Positions 17,439 through 26,332 of a DNA stretch of 64,000 nucleotides are shown one piece after another. Both the position numbers and the translations under genes were made by a program. The stretch is taken from NCBI RefSeq assembly GCF_017313225.1, contig NZ_JAFLNE010000002.1, forward strand, positions 62,001-126,000, written 5' to 3'. Below the pieces are notes generated by a model, which worked only from the letters and a program-made list of their open reading frames with translations, made no database searches and was not told where the DNA came from. The stretch's first letter is position 1. Each line of letters starts with the position of its first letter. This DNA is from Allomuricauda sp. CAU 1633 (GTDB taxonomy: Bacteria; Bacteroidota; Bacteroidia; Flavobacteriales; Flavobacteriaceae).

Positions 17439-19463
17439 ATGAAAACAACACAAAAGATCAAATTGGTCTTCGGGTTTTCCCTGTTCCTATTTTTGGGAAC
17501 TCTGGTTCAAGCCCAAGAAAAACCAGGGGACAGCACTTTGGTAAGTTCGGAAGAAGAACTACAATCCCTAGCTGCATTAGATCAAGGCGATTACCGGTAC
17601 ACCGTTGAGGACTATTTTGGCAACCCAAAGGCCTTTACATTCCGATTTTCCCCTGATGGAAAATATCTTTCCTATAGAGAAAGTGATGAAAACGGAAAAC
17701 GTCACATTTATGTGAAAAACTTGGAAACCAATGAAGTCAAAAGGGCCATAGAGGAAAAAGAAGAATTGGTAAGGGTATATGGCTGGCTCAACAATGAACG
17801 GCTATATTTTTCAATGGACACCGGAGGAGATGAGAACTACCATATCTATGCTGTTGATTTAGATGGCGGCAATTTAAAGGACCTTACGCCATTTGATGGG
17901 GTACGTGCGGATTTCAACGAACTCTTGAGAGATGACAAAGAACACATTATTGTGGATTTGAACAAGAACAATGCCCAAGTGTTTGAACCCTACAAGCTGA
18001 ATGTGATCACAGGGGAGATTACACAATTATACACCAATGACGACCCAGTAAATCCCATTCTGGGATACGATTTTGATAAATATGGAAAGCTGAAAGGGTT
18101 TGCAAAACTGCGAGATGGTGTGGAGCAAGATATCTACTATGAAGATGGTGAAGGTGGATTTAAAGTATTGAAACAACTCAATTGGAAAGATAATTTCTTT
18201 ATAGCAGATTTTAATTATGCCACGGAATATCCACATGATGCCTACGTGGTTTCCAATTTGGACAATGACAAAGCTGAAGTGCAACTCTATGACCTCAAGG
18301 AGAACAAAATCATTAAAAAGGTTTTCTCGCATGATCAATATGATGTACAAGAAGGAGGTATTTCCAGAACCCGTAATCATGAGATAGACTACTTTTCCTA
18401 TGAAGGTGAAAAAAGTGTGATAGTTCCCGTAAGCGATGTGTTCAAAAAAATGGACGCCAAAATAAAAGAAGAACTTCCCGGAATGCAGTATGATATTTTG
18501 GACAGCACGGAGGATGAAAACTTGTATATGCTCTATGTAGATAGCGATAGGGTCTACGGCATCTACTACGCCTACAATGTGGCCGAAAATAAGTTAACAG
18601 AGTTATATAACACCATGCCCCAGCTAAGAGCGCAAGATATGGCCGAAATGCGCCCCATTACCTTTACCAGTAGGGATGGCATAACCTTGCACGGTTATAT
18701 TACCATGCCCAAAGCAGCTTTGGCAGGTGAAAAAGTGCCTGTAATTGTTAATCCTCATGGTGGTCCACAAGGAATCCGTGATTCTTGGGGATTTAACCCA
18801 GAAGCGCAATTGTTCGCTAGTAGAGGATATGCTACGCTTCAGGTGAATTTTAGAATTTCTGGCGGTTATGGACGCGAATTTTTGGAGTCGGGATTCAAAG
18901 AAATAGGAAGAAAAGCCATGGACGATGTTGAGGATGGACTTAAATATGTTGTGGAACAAGGCTGGGTAGATTCCAAAAAAGCCGCTATTTATGGCGGAAG
19001 CCACGGAGGGTATGCCGTTTTAAGGGGGTTGACAAAGACTCCAGATTTATATGCTTGTGGTGTGGATTATGTTGGGGTGTCCAATTTGTTCACCTTTATG
19101 AAGACCATTCCGCCCTATTGGAAGCCCTATCTAAAAATCATAAAAGAGATTTGGTATGATGAGGACATTCCCGAAGAGAAGACAATCATGGAAGAAGTTT
19201 CCCCTGTATATCAAATTGATAAAATTAATAAACCATTGTTTGTGGTACAGGGTGCCAATGATCCACGGGTAAATATTGACGAATCTGACCAAATTGTAAG
19301 TGCCTTGCGCGAAAAAGGCTATGATGTACCCTATATGGTAAAATATGATGAAGGACATGGATTTGGAAAAGAGGAAAACCGATTGGATCTCTATAAATCC
19401 ATGATGGGTTTTTATGCCAAGCATTTGGGGCAACAAGAAATACCCCAACCTTTAAAAGATTAG
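17439..19463 (+). CDS. S9 family prolyl-oligopeptidase-type serine peptidase
   Basis: A 674-residue protein with a Sec signal peptide cleaved after about VQAQ (residue 26), hence periplasmic or secreted. A beta-propeller-like N-terminal domain (residues about 40-400) precedes an alpha/beta-hydrolase domain. The nucleophile is Ser521 in YGGSHGGYA, the acid lies in [13 protein letters not shown], and the His is in [12 protein letters not shown]. It likely trims peptides in the periplasm. A well-formed terminator follows, and the gene is monocistronic. Confidence 0.93.
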   Translation: MKTTQKIKLVFGFSLFLFLGTLVQAQEKPGDSTLVSSEEELQSLAALDQGDYRYTVEDYFGNPKAFTFRFSPDGKYLSYRESDENGKRHIYVKNLETNEVKRAIEEKEELVRVYGWLNNERLYFSMDTGGDENYHIYAVDLDGGNLKDLTPFDGVRADFNELLRDDKEHIIVDLNKNNAQVFEPYKLNVITGEITQLYTNDDPVNPILGYDFDKYGKLKGFAKLRDGVEQDIYYEDGEGGFKVLKQLNWKDNFFIADFNYATEYPHDAYVVSNLDNDKAEVQLYDLKENKIIKKVFSHDQYDVQEGGISRTRNHEIDYFSYEGEKSVIVPVSDVFKKMDAKIKEELPGMQYDILDSTEDENLYMLYVDSDRVYGIYYAYNVAENKLTELYNTMPQLRAQDMAEMRPITFTSRDGITLHGYITMPKAALAGEKVPVIVNPHGGPQGIRDSWGFNPEAQLFASRGYATLQVNFRISGGYGREFLESGFKEIGRKAMDDVEDGLKYVVEQGWVDSKKAAIYGGSHGGYAVLRGLTKTPDLYACGVDYVGVSNLFTFMKTIPPYWKPYLKIIKEIWYDEDIPEEKTIMEEVSPVYQIDKINKPLFVVQGANDPRVNIDESDQIVSALREKGYDVPYMVKYDEGHGFGKEENRLDLYKSMMGFYAKHLGQQEIPQPLKD

Positions 19464-19484
19464 GGAAATCATAGATATTGAATG

Positions 19485-19516
19485 GAAAAGGGGCCTTTGT
19501 GGCCCTTTTTTATTTT
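19485..19516 (+). terminator. Rho-independent terminator of the S9 peptidase gene
   Basis: AAAAGGGGCC pairs with GGCCCTTTTT around a TTTGT loop, followed by a T-rich stretch, 21 bases past the stop codon. Confidence 0.8.
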
Positions 19517-19642
19517 TGACTGCTTCAATAAAATCTGATTTACCGTTCGTATATGCATTTTTACCACTGCCCATAATCTCCTTTTATATAGGGGTAAAGT
19601 CCTCTACTTTAGCATCATACAAAACCATTAAAGCAAAACACA

Positions 19643-19696
19643 ATGATCGCACTGGCAAAAATTATGATATCCCTCTTGATGGATATTCTGTTATAA
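19643..19696 (+). CDS. Tiny hydrophobic open frame upstream of a small membrane protein
   Basis: ATG at 19643 opens a 17-codon frame, MIALAKIMISLLMDILL, entirely hydrophobic, ending with TAA. It lies 30 bases before a 70-residue membrane protein gene. It could be a micro-membrane protein or a leader peptide, or a chance frame; there is no support beyond composition and placement. Confidence 0.25.
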   Translation: MIALAKIMISLLMDILL

Positions 19697-19726
19697 ACCG
19701 ATTTTTAAACTTTTAAAACCAATACA

Positions 19727-19939
19727 ATGAAAAAACACAGTACAACGCAGAAAATAATTATGGGAATTGGAATTGTGGGTGCCTTGATCGGATTCTATGG
19801 TAAATGGACCGGATGGGCTTACGATGACTATTTTGCGTTCTTCTATACCGGAATGACCATGGTTTGGATAACATTTTTACCCTCTAGTAGATCCTGTTGT
19901 ATCCCTTTTTGGAAAAAGAGCATTAAAAAACAGCAGTAA
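19727..19939 (+). CDS. Small membrane protein, unknown function
   Basis: A 70-residue protein with two hydrophobic segments (about residues 9-24 and 34-52), a Trp/Tyr-rich connecting part GKWTGWAYDDYFAFF, and a basic C-terminus with two adjacent cysteines (SCCIPFWKKS). The purine-rich region before the ATG and its position 58 bases upstream of a LytS-type sensor kinase suggest it may be co-transcribed with that two-component system. I do not recognise the family. Confidence 0.5.
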   Translation: MKKHSTTQKIIMGIGIVGALIGFYGKWTGWAYDDYFAFFYTGMTMVWITFLPSSRSCCIPFWKKSIKKQQ

Positions 19940-19997
19940 AGGAATTCTACAGGTTGCATAGCAAAGAGTATATTTGGGTTATCACTGATTCTATTTC

Positions 19998-21056
19998 ATG
20001 GAATTGAGCACAAAAAAAAGAAACTACGTTTTTTGGATACTTCAACTTTTGGGTTGGGGTTTCATTAACACCATCTCCATTTTTGTGGTAAAGGGTATTA
20101 GTCCCCAATTGCTACTTTATTCCGTGGTTATGGGTACCTTTCTAGGTATTTTTACCACTTCGTTGCTTCGATGGTACTTAAAGCGAAATGTGCAGTTTGA
20201 ATCGTTTGGCGGGAAGGATTTCATAAAAATCTTAGTGTCTTTTTTGTTCACTGCATTCCTTTTTGGCATTTTAAACACGCTATTCGGCTTCCTATACGTT
20301 AAATTGGGGCCAACATTGACCGAAACCGAGCGTCAAATCTTTGAGAATTATGATAATCTGGGAATTCAAATATTGAATTCAGTTTTCATGATTGGAGCTT
20401 GGACAGTGACCTATTTGGTCATTAAGTTGTTGTTGAAACTCAATCAAGACCGTATTGAGCGCTTGGAACTGAACACTCATTTAAAACAGGCCCAGTTGAA
20501 TACCCTTAAGGGACAGATCAACCCGCATTTTATGTTCAATAGCCTCAACAACATTCGTGGGCTTATGCTGGAGGATGTGGAGAAATCCCGTGAAATGTTG
20601 ACCAAACTCTCCGAGATTTTGCGATACTCCCTCACCAAGAACAACATAAATGCCATTTCGGTACACGAAGAACTGGAGGTGGTGGACAATTACATTGATC
20701 TTTCCAAAATTCAATTTGAGAATCGCTTGGAATTCATTAAAAATGTGGAAAGTGATACGTTGGATTTGCAGATTCCTCCCATGATAATACAATTGCTAGT
20801 GGAGAATGCCATTAAGCATGGAATTTCCAATTTAAAACATGGGGGAACCATCACCTTGAATATCAAAAAAGAGGAAGCGGCCTTGGTCATTCAAGTTAGG
20901 AATACAGGTAAACTTCAAATTGCGAAAGATTCCACACAATTGGGGTTGAAAAACATTGAACAACGTTTAAAGCTGCTCTATGCTGACAAGGCCTTCTTTA
21001 ATTTAGAAGAGATTTCCGATGAGGTGGTGGCACACATTAAAATTCCATTGGCATGA
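19998..21056 (+). CDS. LytS/YehU-type sensor histidine kinase
   Basis: A 352-residue inner-membrane kinase. Four hydrophobic helices occupy about residues 10-150 with short loops and no large sensor domain, so it may sense a membrane-associated signal. The His_kinase domain follows, with the phospho-accepting His177 in GQINPHFMFNSLNNIRG, and a GHKL ATPase with VENAIKHGISN (N-box) and GLKNIEQRL. It overlaps the response regulator gene by four bases (ATGA), so the pair is co-translated. Confidence 0.93.
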   Translation: MELSTKKRNYVFWILQLLGWGFINTISIFVVKGISPQLLLYSVVMGTFLGIFTTSLLRWYLKRNVQFESFGGKDFIKILVSFLFTAFLFGILNTLFGFLYVKLGPTLTETERQIFENYDNLGIQILNSVFMIGAWTVTYLVIKLLLKLNQDRIERLELNTHLKQAQLNTLKGQINPHFMFNSLNNIRGLMLEDVEKSREMLTKLSEILRYSLTKNNINAISVHEELEVVDNYIDLSKIQFENRLEFIKNVESDTLDLQIPPMIIQLLVENAIKHGISNLKHGGTITLNIKKEEAALVIQVRNTGKLQIAKDSTQLGLKNIEQRLKLLYADKAFFNLEEISDEVVAHIKIPLA

Positions 21057-21781
21057 AGATAAAAGCTGTAATTGTGGAAGATTCCAGGTTGGCCCGAAAC
21101 GAACTGAAGGAACTCATTAAAAAGTATGGGGAAATTGAGTTGTTGGGCGAAGCGGAAAACGTGGACAACGGTTTTGACCTTATTCAAGAAGCAACACCAG
21201 ATCTATTGTTTTTGGACATCAATATGCCCGAAAAGGATGGGTTTGAACTCCTGGAAATGCTGGATGAGGTGCCTATTACTATTTTTACCACTGCTTTTGA
21301 CGAGTATGCCATTAAGTCTTTTGAATATAATGCATTGGACTATTTGTTGAAACCCGTTAGCGAGAAACGTTTTGCGATGGCCTTGGACAAGGTCAAGGCC
21401 AAGATGGAGAATACTGATCAGAGCAAAGGTGCTGAAACCAAAAAGCTATCCGAGAGCAGTCAGATTTTTATAAAGGATGGAGAATCTTGCTGGTTGGTAA
21501 AGATTGGCGATATTGCCCTGTTTGAAATTGTAGGGAACTATACCCGGGTCTATTTTGAGGATAAAAAGCCATTATTGTACAAATCGCTTAACCAAGTAGA
21601 GGAAAAACTTCCAGAGACTTCTTTTTTTAGGACCAATCGGCAGCAAATTGTGAATACCAACTTCATAGAAAATGTAGTGCCCTGGTTCAATGGCAAGTTA
21701 AAATTGACCTTAAAAAACGGAGAAGAAGTTGAAGTGTCGCGAAGACAATCCTATATCTTCAAGGATAAAATGAGCCTTTAG
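21053..21781 (+). CDS. LytTR family response regulator
   Basis: A 242-residue transcription factor. The receiver domain (residues 1-120) has the acidic pocket VED and phospho-acceptor Asp55 in LLFLDINMPEKDG, with the conserved Lys in LLKPVSEKRF. A LytTR DNA-binding domain fills the C-terminal half (IGDIALFEIVGNYTRVYF ... FRTNRQQIVNTNFIENV). It partners the kinase encoded directly upstream. Its target operons cannot be inferred here; LytTR proteins bind direct repeats near promoters. Confidence 0.95.
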   Translation: MKIKAVIVEDSRLARNELKELIKKYGEIELLGEAENVDNGFDLIQEATPDLLFLDINMPEKDGFELLEMLDEVPITIFTTAFDEYAIKSFEYNALDYLLKPVSEKRFAMALDKVKAKMENTDQSKGAETKKLSESSQIFIKDGESCWLVKIGDIALFEIVGNYTRVYFEDKKPLLYKSLNQVEEKLPETSFFRTNRQQIVNTNFIENVVPWFNGKLKLTLKNGEEVEVSRRQSYIFKDKMSL

Positions 21782-21796
21782 GTGTGTCTAAAATTA

Positions 21797-21823
21797 AAAA
21801 GACCTTCAAATTGAAGGTCTTTT
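21797..21823. terminator. Bidirectional terminator between convergent genes
   Basis: AAAAGACCTTCAA pairs with TTGAAGGTCTTTT, giving A-runs and T-runs on both sides. It lies between the LytTR regulator stop and the convergent DoxX gene stop, and can serve both. Confidence 0.75.
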
Positions 21824-21827
21824 AGTT

Positions 21828-22205
21828 CTATGGCTTTAGTAAACCCGCATATCGGTCTTTATACCCCACTAGGGCCAAAATGTTCAATATCAACAACGCC
21901 AGGGCAGGACCTATTCCCTCTGGCAATAATGTGGCATGGAACAATACCGCATTTATGGAAACGCTCATTAAAATTATGGCCATCAGAGCGCCATATTTGT
22001 TTAAAATAAACGAAAGACCTGCCAAAATTTCCACAATGGCTACCAATTTTAGGGTATATGAGGATGAGACAGCACCAAAAAAGGCAATGACAGAATCGGG
22101 CATTTCACCTCCCATGGGAATGAAACTTAAAAATTTGTTCAGTCCAAATACTAGGACAAATATTCCCAATAATATGCGGACTACCATAAAAACTTTTGAA
22201 CTCAT
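21828..22205 (-). CDS. DoxX family membrane protein
   Basis: A 125-residue protein with four transmembrane helices and the DoxX pattern: an initial VRILLGIFVLVFGLNKFL helix, a second SYTLKLVAIVEILAGLSFIL helix, and two further hydrophobic segments. DoxX proteins are inner-membrane proteins, some linked to quinone or thiol redox reactions, but the role of this clade is not established. It is monocistronic, on the minus strand, convergent with the response regulator gene. Confidence 0.8.
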   Translation of the reverse strand: MSSKVFMVVRILLGIFVLVFGLNKFLSFIPMGGEMPDSVIAFFGAVSSSYTLKLVAIVEILAGLSFILNKYGALMAIILMSVSINAVLFHATLLPEGIGPALALLILNILALVGYKDRYAGLLKP

Positions 22206-22299
22206 AGGTGTAATTTTTGTTGGTTACATAATAGAAATATACAAAAATTAAGAATATGATAATTCAATACGGATTTTTTCTACAAGGAGGGAGCAACAA

Positions 22300-23085
22300 T
22301 TACATGGATTTTAACAACCCTCCATCAATGGGAATGTTGGTTCCGGTAATGTAAGCAGCTTGTTCAGATACCAAAAAAGTAACCAGATATCCATATTCTT
22401 CTGGTTTTCCTATTCGTTTCATGGGGACTTTCTCTTCCATTGCAGAAAGTACTTCTTCGGGAGATACTCCCATTTTTTCGGCCTTTTTGGTGTTTAGTTG
22501 GGCAATTCGGTCAGTATCAAAATAGCCGGTCAAAACACTGTTCACCGTAATGCCATCTTGGGCCACATCAAAGGCCAAACTCTTGCCCCATGTCACCACA
22601 GCAGCTCTAATGGTATTGGAAAGAGCCAAATAGTTTAAGGGTTCTTTTACGGATATTGATGCTACATTAATGATCCGCCCCCACTTGTTTTGCTGCATGT
22701 GCTTTAGCGCAAGTTCTGTGGTATAGACCACCGACTTAAACAATAAGTCAAAAGCTCCTTGATAATCATCAACGTCTTTTTCCAGTGCCCCGCCACCCTC
22801 CGGGCCTTGGGTATTATTAACTAAAATATCAATGGTGTTGCTTTCAAAATAGGATGAAATGACCTTTTTAAATGCATCAAAATGGGAAAAATCAACCACC
22901 AAATACTGATGTTTTTGGCCTTGGGAGCTATCCATTTCCTGAATTAATTTCTTCATCCGTTCCTCATTTCGCGCCATCAGGGTGACACTAGCTCCACTTT
23001 CGGCCAATTGCCGAGAAATGGCTTCACCAATTCCTTTACTACTCCCGCCCACAAGGGCTTTTTTTCCTTTCAGTGAAATGTTCAT
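22300..23085 (-). CDS. SDR-fold protein lacking the canonical YxxxK catalytic pair
   Basis: A 261-residue Rossmann-fold protein with the SDR nucleotide motif near the N-terminus (ALVGGSSKGIGEAISRQL) and the NNTQGPEGGG segment in place of NNAG. The catalytic Ser region is present (INVASISVKEP), but where SDRs have Y-x-x-x-K this protein reads LNYLALSNTIRAA: Tyr aligns with Leu and Lys with Asn. The C-terminal ITGTNIPIDGGLLKSM is normal. NAD(P) binding is expected; ordinary dehydrogenase chemistry is doubtful. The next gene, four bases on, is a cupin upstream in transcription, so both form an operon. Confidence 0.8.
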   Translation of the reverse strand: MNISLKGKKALVGGSSKGIGEAISRQLAESGASVTLMARNEERMKKLIQEMDSSQGQKHQYLVVDFSHFDAFKKVISSYFESNTIDILVNNTQGPEGGGALEKDVDDYQGAFDLLFKSVVYTTELALKHMQQNKWGRIINVASISVKEPLNYLALSNTIRAAVVTWGKSLAFDVAQDGITVNSVLTGYFDTDRIAQLNTKKAEKMGVSPEEVLSAMEEKVPMKRIGKPEEYGYLVTFLVSEQAAYITGTNIPIDGGLLKSM

Positions 23086-23088
23086 GGG

Positions 23089-23400
23089 TTATCTATATTC
23101 GTCTCTTGTTGGACTAAAAATGTCCATTAATTTACATTTTGTAAGTGCTTTTCCGCTATGTGGTACATTAGAAGGAATAATGACCACATCACCAGAACGG
23201 TATGTATTTGTCTTTCCGTCCAAGGTAAATTCAAAACTACCTTCTACCACATGCATGATCTGCTCATGGATATGAAAATGCTCAGGTACTTCCGCATCTT
23301 GGTCCACATCCCAAAACGCCCAACTCATGCGTTCTCCATGCACCATTTTTGCGTGGTAGCCAGGCATAATTTCCTTGGATTTGATTTCTGATAGGTTCAT
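23089..23400 (-). CDS. Cupin domain protein
   Basis: A 103-residue single-domain cupin. Cupin motif 1 is EHFHIHEQIMHVVEGSFEF (residues about 41-59) with metal-binding His and Glu, and motif 2 is SGDVVIIPSNVPHSG (about 69-83) with the last His. It probably binds a divalent metal; family members act as small dioxygenases, isomerases or sensors, and the substrate is not visible. The ATG at 23400 was chosen because the motifs then sit at normal distances. It is followed after three bases by the atypical SDR gene. Confidence 0.85.
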   Translation of the reverse strand: MNLSEIKSKEIMPGYHAKMVHGERMSWAFWDVDQDAEVPEHFHIHEQIMHVVEGSFEFTLDGKTNTYRSGDVVIIPSNVPHSGKALTKCKLMDIFSPTRDEYR

Positions 23401-23496
23401 CGTTTTCAATTTTACGCCAATATAAAAATTAATAAGATGGATTCTTTGTTTGGATTGGTTTTGCCATTGGCTATTTTTGACGGATAAACACAATTG

Positions 23497-24852
23497 ATGA
23501 ATATCCATTTTATTGCCATAGGGGGGAGTGCTATGCACAATTTGGCCTTGGCCTTGGAGCACAAAGGGTACAATATCACTGGAAGCGATGATGTTATTTT
23601 TGAACCTTCCAAAAGTAGGTTGGAAGCCAAGGGGTTGTTGCCCGACAGTTTTGGTTGGTTTCCCGAAAAAATCCACAATCGTCTGGATGCTGTTATTTTG
23701 GGGATGCATGCCAAACCCGATAATCCAGAGTTGCTCAAGGCACAGGAAATGGAGCTAAAGTTGTATTCTTATCCTGAGTTTTTATATGAGCAGTCCAAAT
23801 ACAAGACCCGAGTGGTCATTGGAGGAAGTCACGGTAAGACTACCATCACTTCCATGATTTTGCATGTTTTGGACTACCATGACATTGAAGTGGACTATAT
23901 GGTGGGAGCCCAATTGGAGGGTTTTGACCGCATGGTGCATTTGACCGAGGAGAATGATTTCATCATATTGGAAGGAGATGAATATTTATCCTCTCCTATT
24001 GACCGAAGACCAAAATTCCACCTATATCAACCCAATATCGCATTATTGAGTGGTATTGCCTGGGATCATATCAATGTCTTCCCCACTTTTGAGACGTATG
24101 TGGAACAGTTCCAGATTTTTGTGGATGGCATTGTAAAAGGGGGGAGTATCACGTATAATGAAGAAGATTCAGAACTGGTCAAAGTTGTTGAGGCCACCGA
24201 AAATACCATTCGAAAATTTCCGTACCAAACTCCTGAGTACAGTGTGGAAGATGGTGTCACTTTGCTGCATACTCCAGAAGGAGAAATGCCCATTGAAATT
24301 TTTGGGAAACACAATCTGAATAATCTTGCGGGGGCCAAATGGATTTGTCAGCAAATGGGAGTGGACGAAGCTGATTTTTATGAAGCCATTGCTTCTTTCA
24401 AGGGAGCATCCAAACGATTGGAAAAGATTGCCGAAAGCAAAAATAAAGTGGTGTATAAGGACTTTGCCCATTCACCCAGTAAAGTAAAGGCGACCACTCA
24501 TGCGGTTAAGGAGCAGTATCCTGAGCGAAAGCTGATAGCCTGCTTGGAACTCCATACCTACAGTAGCTTAAATGCGGGCTTTTTGGAAGAATACCAAGGT
24601 GCATTGGATGCCGCCGATAAAGCTGTGGTTTTTTATTCCCCAGATGCAGTGAAGATCAAAGGATTGGAGGAAGTTACCGCAAAACAGATTGCGAAAGCCT
24701 TTCAAAGAAAGGACATCGAAATTTATACAAATACGCAAACCTTTCAGGACTATCTTTTTGGGCAGAACTTTGATAACACAGCTTTGTTGTTGATGAGTTC
24801 GGGGAACTATGGGGGGTTAAATTTTGAAAGGATAAAAGAAATCTTCGAATAA
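23497..24852 (+). CDS. mpl: UDP-N-acetylmuramate:L-alanyl-gamma-D-glutamyl-meso-diaminopimelate ligase
   Basis: A 451-residue Mur-ligase family enzyme that reattaches recycled murein tripeptide to UDP-MurNAc. The N-terminal domain opens IHFIAIGGSAMHNLALAL, the ATP-binding P-loop is GGSHGKTTITSMIL (about residues 109-122), and DFAHSPSKVKATTHAV, with the Mpl-like H-S-P instead of the MurC H-H-P, marks the third domain. Length matches Mpl. The start is the ATG at 23497, preceded by TTG. The gene is divergent from the cupin gene and suggests peptidoglycan recycling. Confidence 0.9.
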   Translation: MNIHFIAIGGSAMHNLALALEHKGYNITGSDDVIFEPSKSRLEAKGLLPDSFGWFPEKIHNRLDAVILGMHAKPDNPELLKAQEMELKLYSYPEFLYEQSKYKTRVVIGGSHGKTTITSMILHVLDYHDIEVDYMVGAQLEGFDRMVHLTEENDFIILEGDEYLSSPIDRRPKFHLYQPNIALLSGIAWDHINVFPTFETYVEQFQIFVDGIVKGGSITYNEEDSELVKVVEATENTIRKFPYQTPEYSVEDGVTLLHTPEGEMPIEIFGKHNLNNLAGAKWICQQMGVDEADFYEAIASFKGASKRLEKIAESKNKVVYKDFAHSPSKVKATTHAVKEQYPERKLIACLELHTYSSLNAGFLEEYQGALDAADKAVVFYSPDAVKIKGLEEVTAKQIAKAFQRKDIEIYTNTQTFQDYLFGQNFDNTALLLMSSGNYGGLNFERIKEIFE

Positions 24853-24912
24853 GCACCTTCTGAAATTTTGTCAGGGTTATGGTTAGGGAATGGTAATTGC
24901 TTGTAAATCTGG

Positions 24913-25086
24913 GTGAAACAATTTTTAACCAAGCTTTTTTTGTATCTCAAACGGCTTTCGTCAATTGCAATGATTGCATTCATGCTTGGTATTTCCAATG
25001 TTTTCTTGCAAGAAGATAGAATGATTAACGACTCGCGTAAAAAATTGGAGCAGAAAAAAATTCAAGATGAGGATGACCAGCTTTAA
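24913..25086 (+). CDS. Small single-pass membrane protein
   Basis: A 57-residue frame from a GTG start: VKQFLTKLFLYLKRLSSIA, then a hydrophobic MIAFMLGISNVFLQ stretch, then a charged tail rich in Lys, Glu and Asp ending QDEDDQL. The pattern of basic N-terminus, one membrane helix and acidic tail is that of a genuine small membrane protein, and I recall similar short proteins in flavobacterial genomes. An ATG start at 24970 would give a 38-residue version. Function unknown. Confidence 0.5.
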   Translation: MKQFLTKLFLYLKRLSSIAMIAFMLGISNVFLQEDRMINDSRKKLEQKKIQDEDDQL

Positions 25087-25114
25087 TCAAAAACCTCTAC
25101 ACAAAACCTTTGAA

Positions 25115-25564
25115 TCAAATCCTAAATTGCCTTAGATGATGGTCTAGGTGCTTATATTCCAATTGCCCCCATTGATCGTAGGTTAAATGTCCAAAAGCTG
25201 GGTGTGGATCCCTGTCTTTTTTTATCCTTTCCTCATGGAAGTCATTGACTAGGGCAACCAATTTATCTTTTTCTACCTTGAAATCACGCTTATCTTCCAC
25301 CTTAAAACCCGGTGCTGTGGGGAGATTGTGTTTCCATGGCTTATCATTGTACATACTTTTCTTAAAACCTTTATACAACAGTCGCATAAAAAAATTGGGC
25401 TTTTTTATTGTATGTTTGCCTAAAGCTATCTTCAAGGGATACTGACAGTGGCGCAGCATTTGTCCAACCTCCATTTTGCCCCACTCCCTTTGAGAGGATT
25501 CAGAAAGTTTATTGATTCTATTTAAAATTTCGGTGTGGGTTTCAGAGTCGAAAAGGGATTTCAT
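25115..25564 (-). CDS. DUF1569 (DinB-like) protein
   Basis: A 149-residue soluble protein resembling the DUF1569 family, a four-helix bundle related to DinB/bacillithiol S-transferase folds. The two metal-type His patterns are visible as MLRHCQYPLK near residue 38 and EYKHLDHHLRQF at the C-terminus, with FGHLTYDQWGQLEYKH between. The function of DUF1569 is not established. The gene is monocistronic on the minus strand, divergent from radC. Confidence 0.75.
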   Translation of the reverse strand: MKSLFDSETHTEILNRINKLSESSQREWGKMEVGQMLRHCQYPLKIALGKHTIKKPNFFMRLLYKGFKKSMYNDKPWKHNLPTAPGFKVEDKRDFKVEKDKLVALVNDFHEERIKKDRDPHPAFGHLTYDQWGQLEYKHLDHHLRQFRI

Positions 25565-25620
25565 ATACCTTGATTTCTTTACCCTGAAAATTACATAAAT
25601 TAATCTTCTATCTTTAAGGC

Positions 25621-26319
25621 ATGCAAGAAAAAGTGGTCTCCTTTTCCATCAAAAACTGGGCAGATGATGATAAGCCAAGGGAAAAATTGGTTCAAAAAGG
25701 AAGTTTTGTGCTCTCCGATGCAGAACTGATTGCCATTCTTATCGGTTCTGGGAACAAAGATGAAAGCGCAGTGGAACTGTCTAAACGGATTTTGGCCTCG
25801 GTGGGGCATAATTTGAACGAGCTGGGGAAGCTTACCGTAAATCAATTGAAAAAATTTAAGGGCATTGGCGAGGCCAAAGCGGTGACTATTGCAGCTGCCC
25901 TGGAAATGGGTCGGCGTAGAAGAGGGGAAGAAGCCCAAAAAGTGACCAAGGTTTCGGCCAGTAAGGATGTCTTTGAGTTAATGTATCCGTTGATGGGCGA
26001 ATTGCAGCATGAAGAGTTTTGGATTGTGTATTTGAACAATTCCAACAAAGTCATCCATAAATCGCAATTGAGCAAAGGAGGTATTACCGGGACATTGGTT
26101 GATGTGCGATTGGTACTCAAACAAGCTTTGGATCTTGGGGCTGTGGGGATAATACTGGCGCATAACCATCCTTCGGGCACCCTAAAACCCAGCGCGGCCG
26201 ACAAACAGATTACCGATAAGTTAAAAAAGGCATCAGAAGCGTTGGATATAAAAATACTGGACCATTTAATTTTGGCCCAGCATCATTACTTTAGCTTTGC
26301 AGACCAAGGAATATTGTAG
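25621..26319 (+). CDS. radC: RadC family JAB-domain protein
   Basis: A 232-residue UPF0758/RadC protein. A helix-hairpin-helix region lies near residues 70-90 (FKGIGEAKAVTIAAAL) and the C-terminal half is a JAMM metalloprotease-like domain with HNHPSGTLKPSAAD, where His181, His183 and Asp194 are predicted zinc ligands. Despite the historical name, its role in DNA repair is not firmly established; natural transformation and genome maintenance roles have been suggested for relatives. The following gene begins 13 bases later in the same direction. Confidence 0.92.
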   Translation: MQEKVVSFSIKNWADDDKPREKLVQKGSFVLSDAELIAILIGSGNKDESAVELSKRILASVGHNLNELGKLTVNQLKKFKGIGEAKAVTIAAALEMGRRRRGEEAQKVTKVSASKDVFELMYPLMGELQHEEFWIVYLNNSNKVIHKSQLSKGGITGTLVDVRLVLKQALDLGAVGIILAHNHPSGTLKPSAADKQITDKLKKASEALDIKILDHLILAQHHYFSFADQGIL

Positions 26320-26332
26320 TTGATTCAATTTT

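Noticed and set aside
19516..19716. 66-codon frame between the S9 peptidase and the small membrane protein
   Set aside because: It runs from within the terminator region with an unremarkable composition; a hydrophobic 17-codon frame inside it is noted only as weak.
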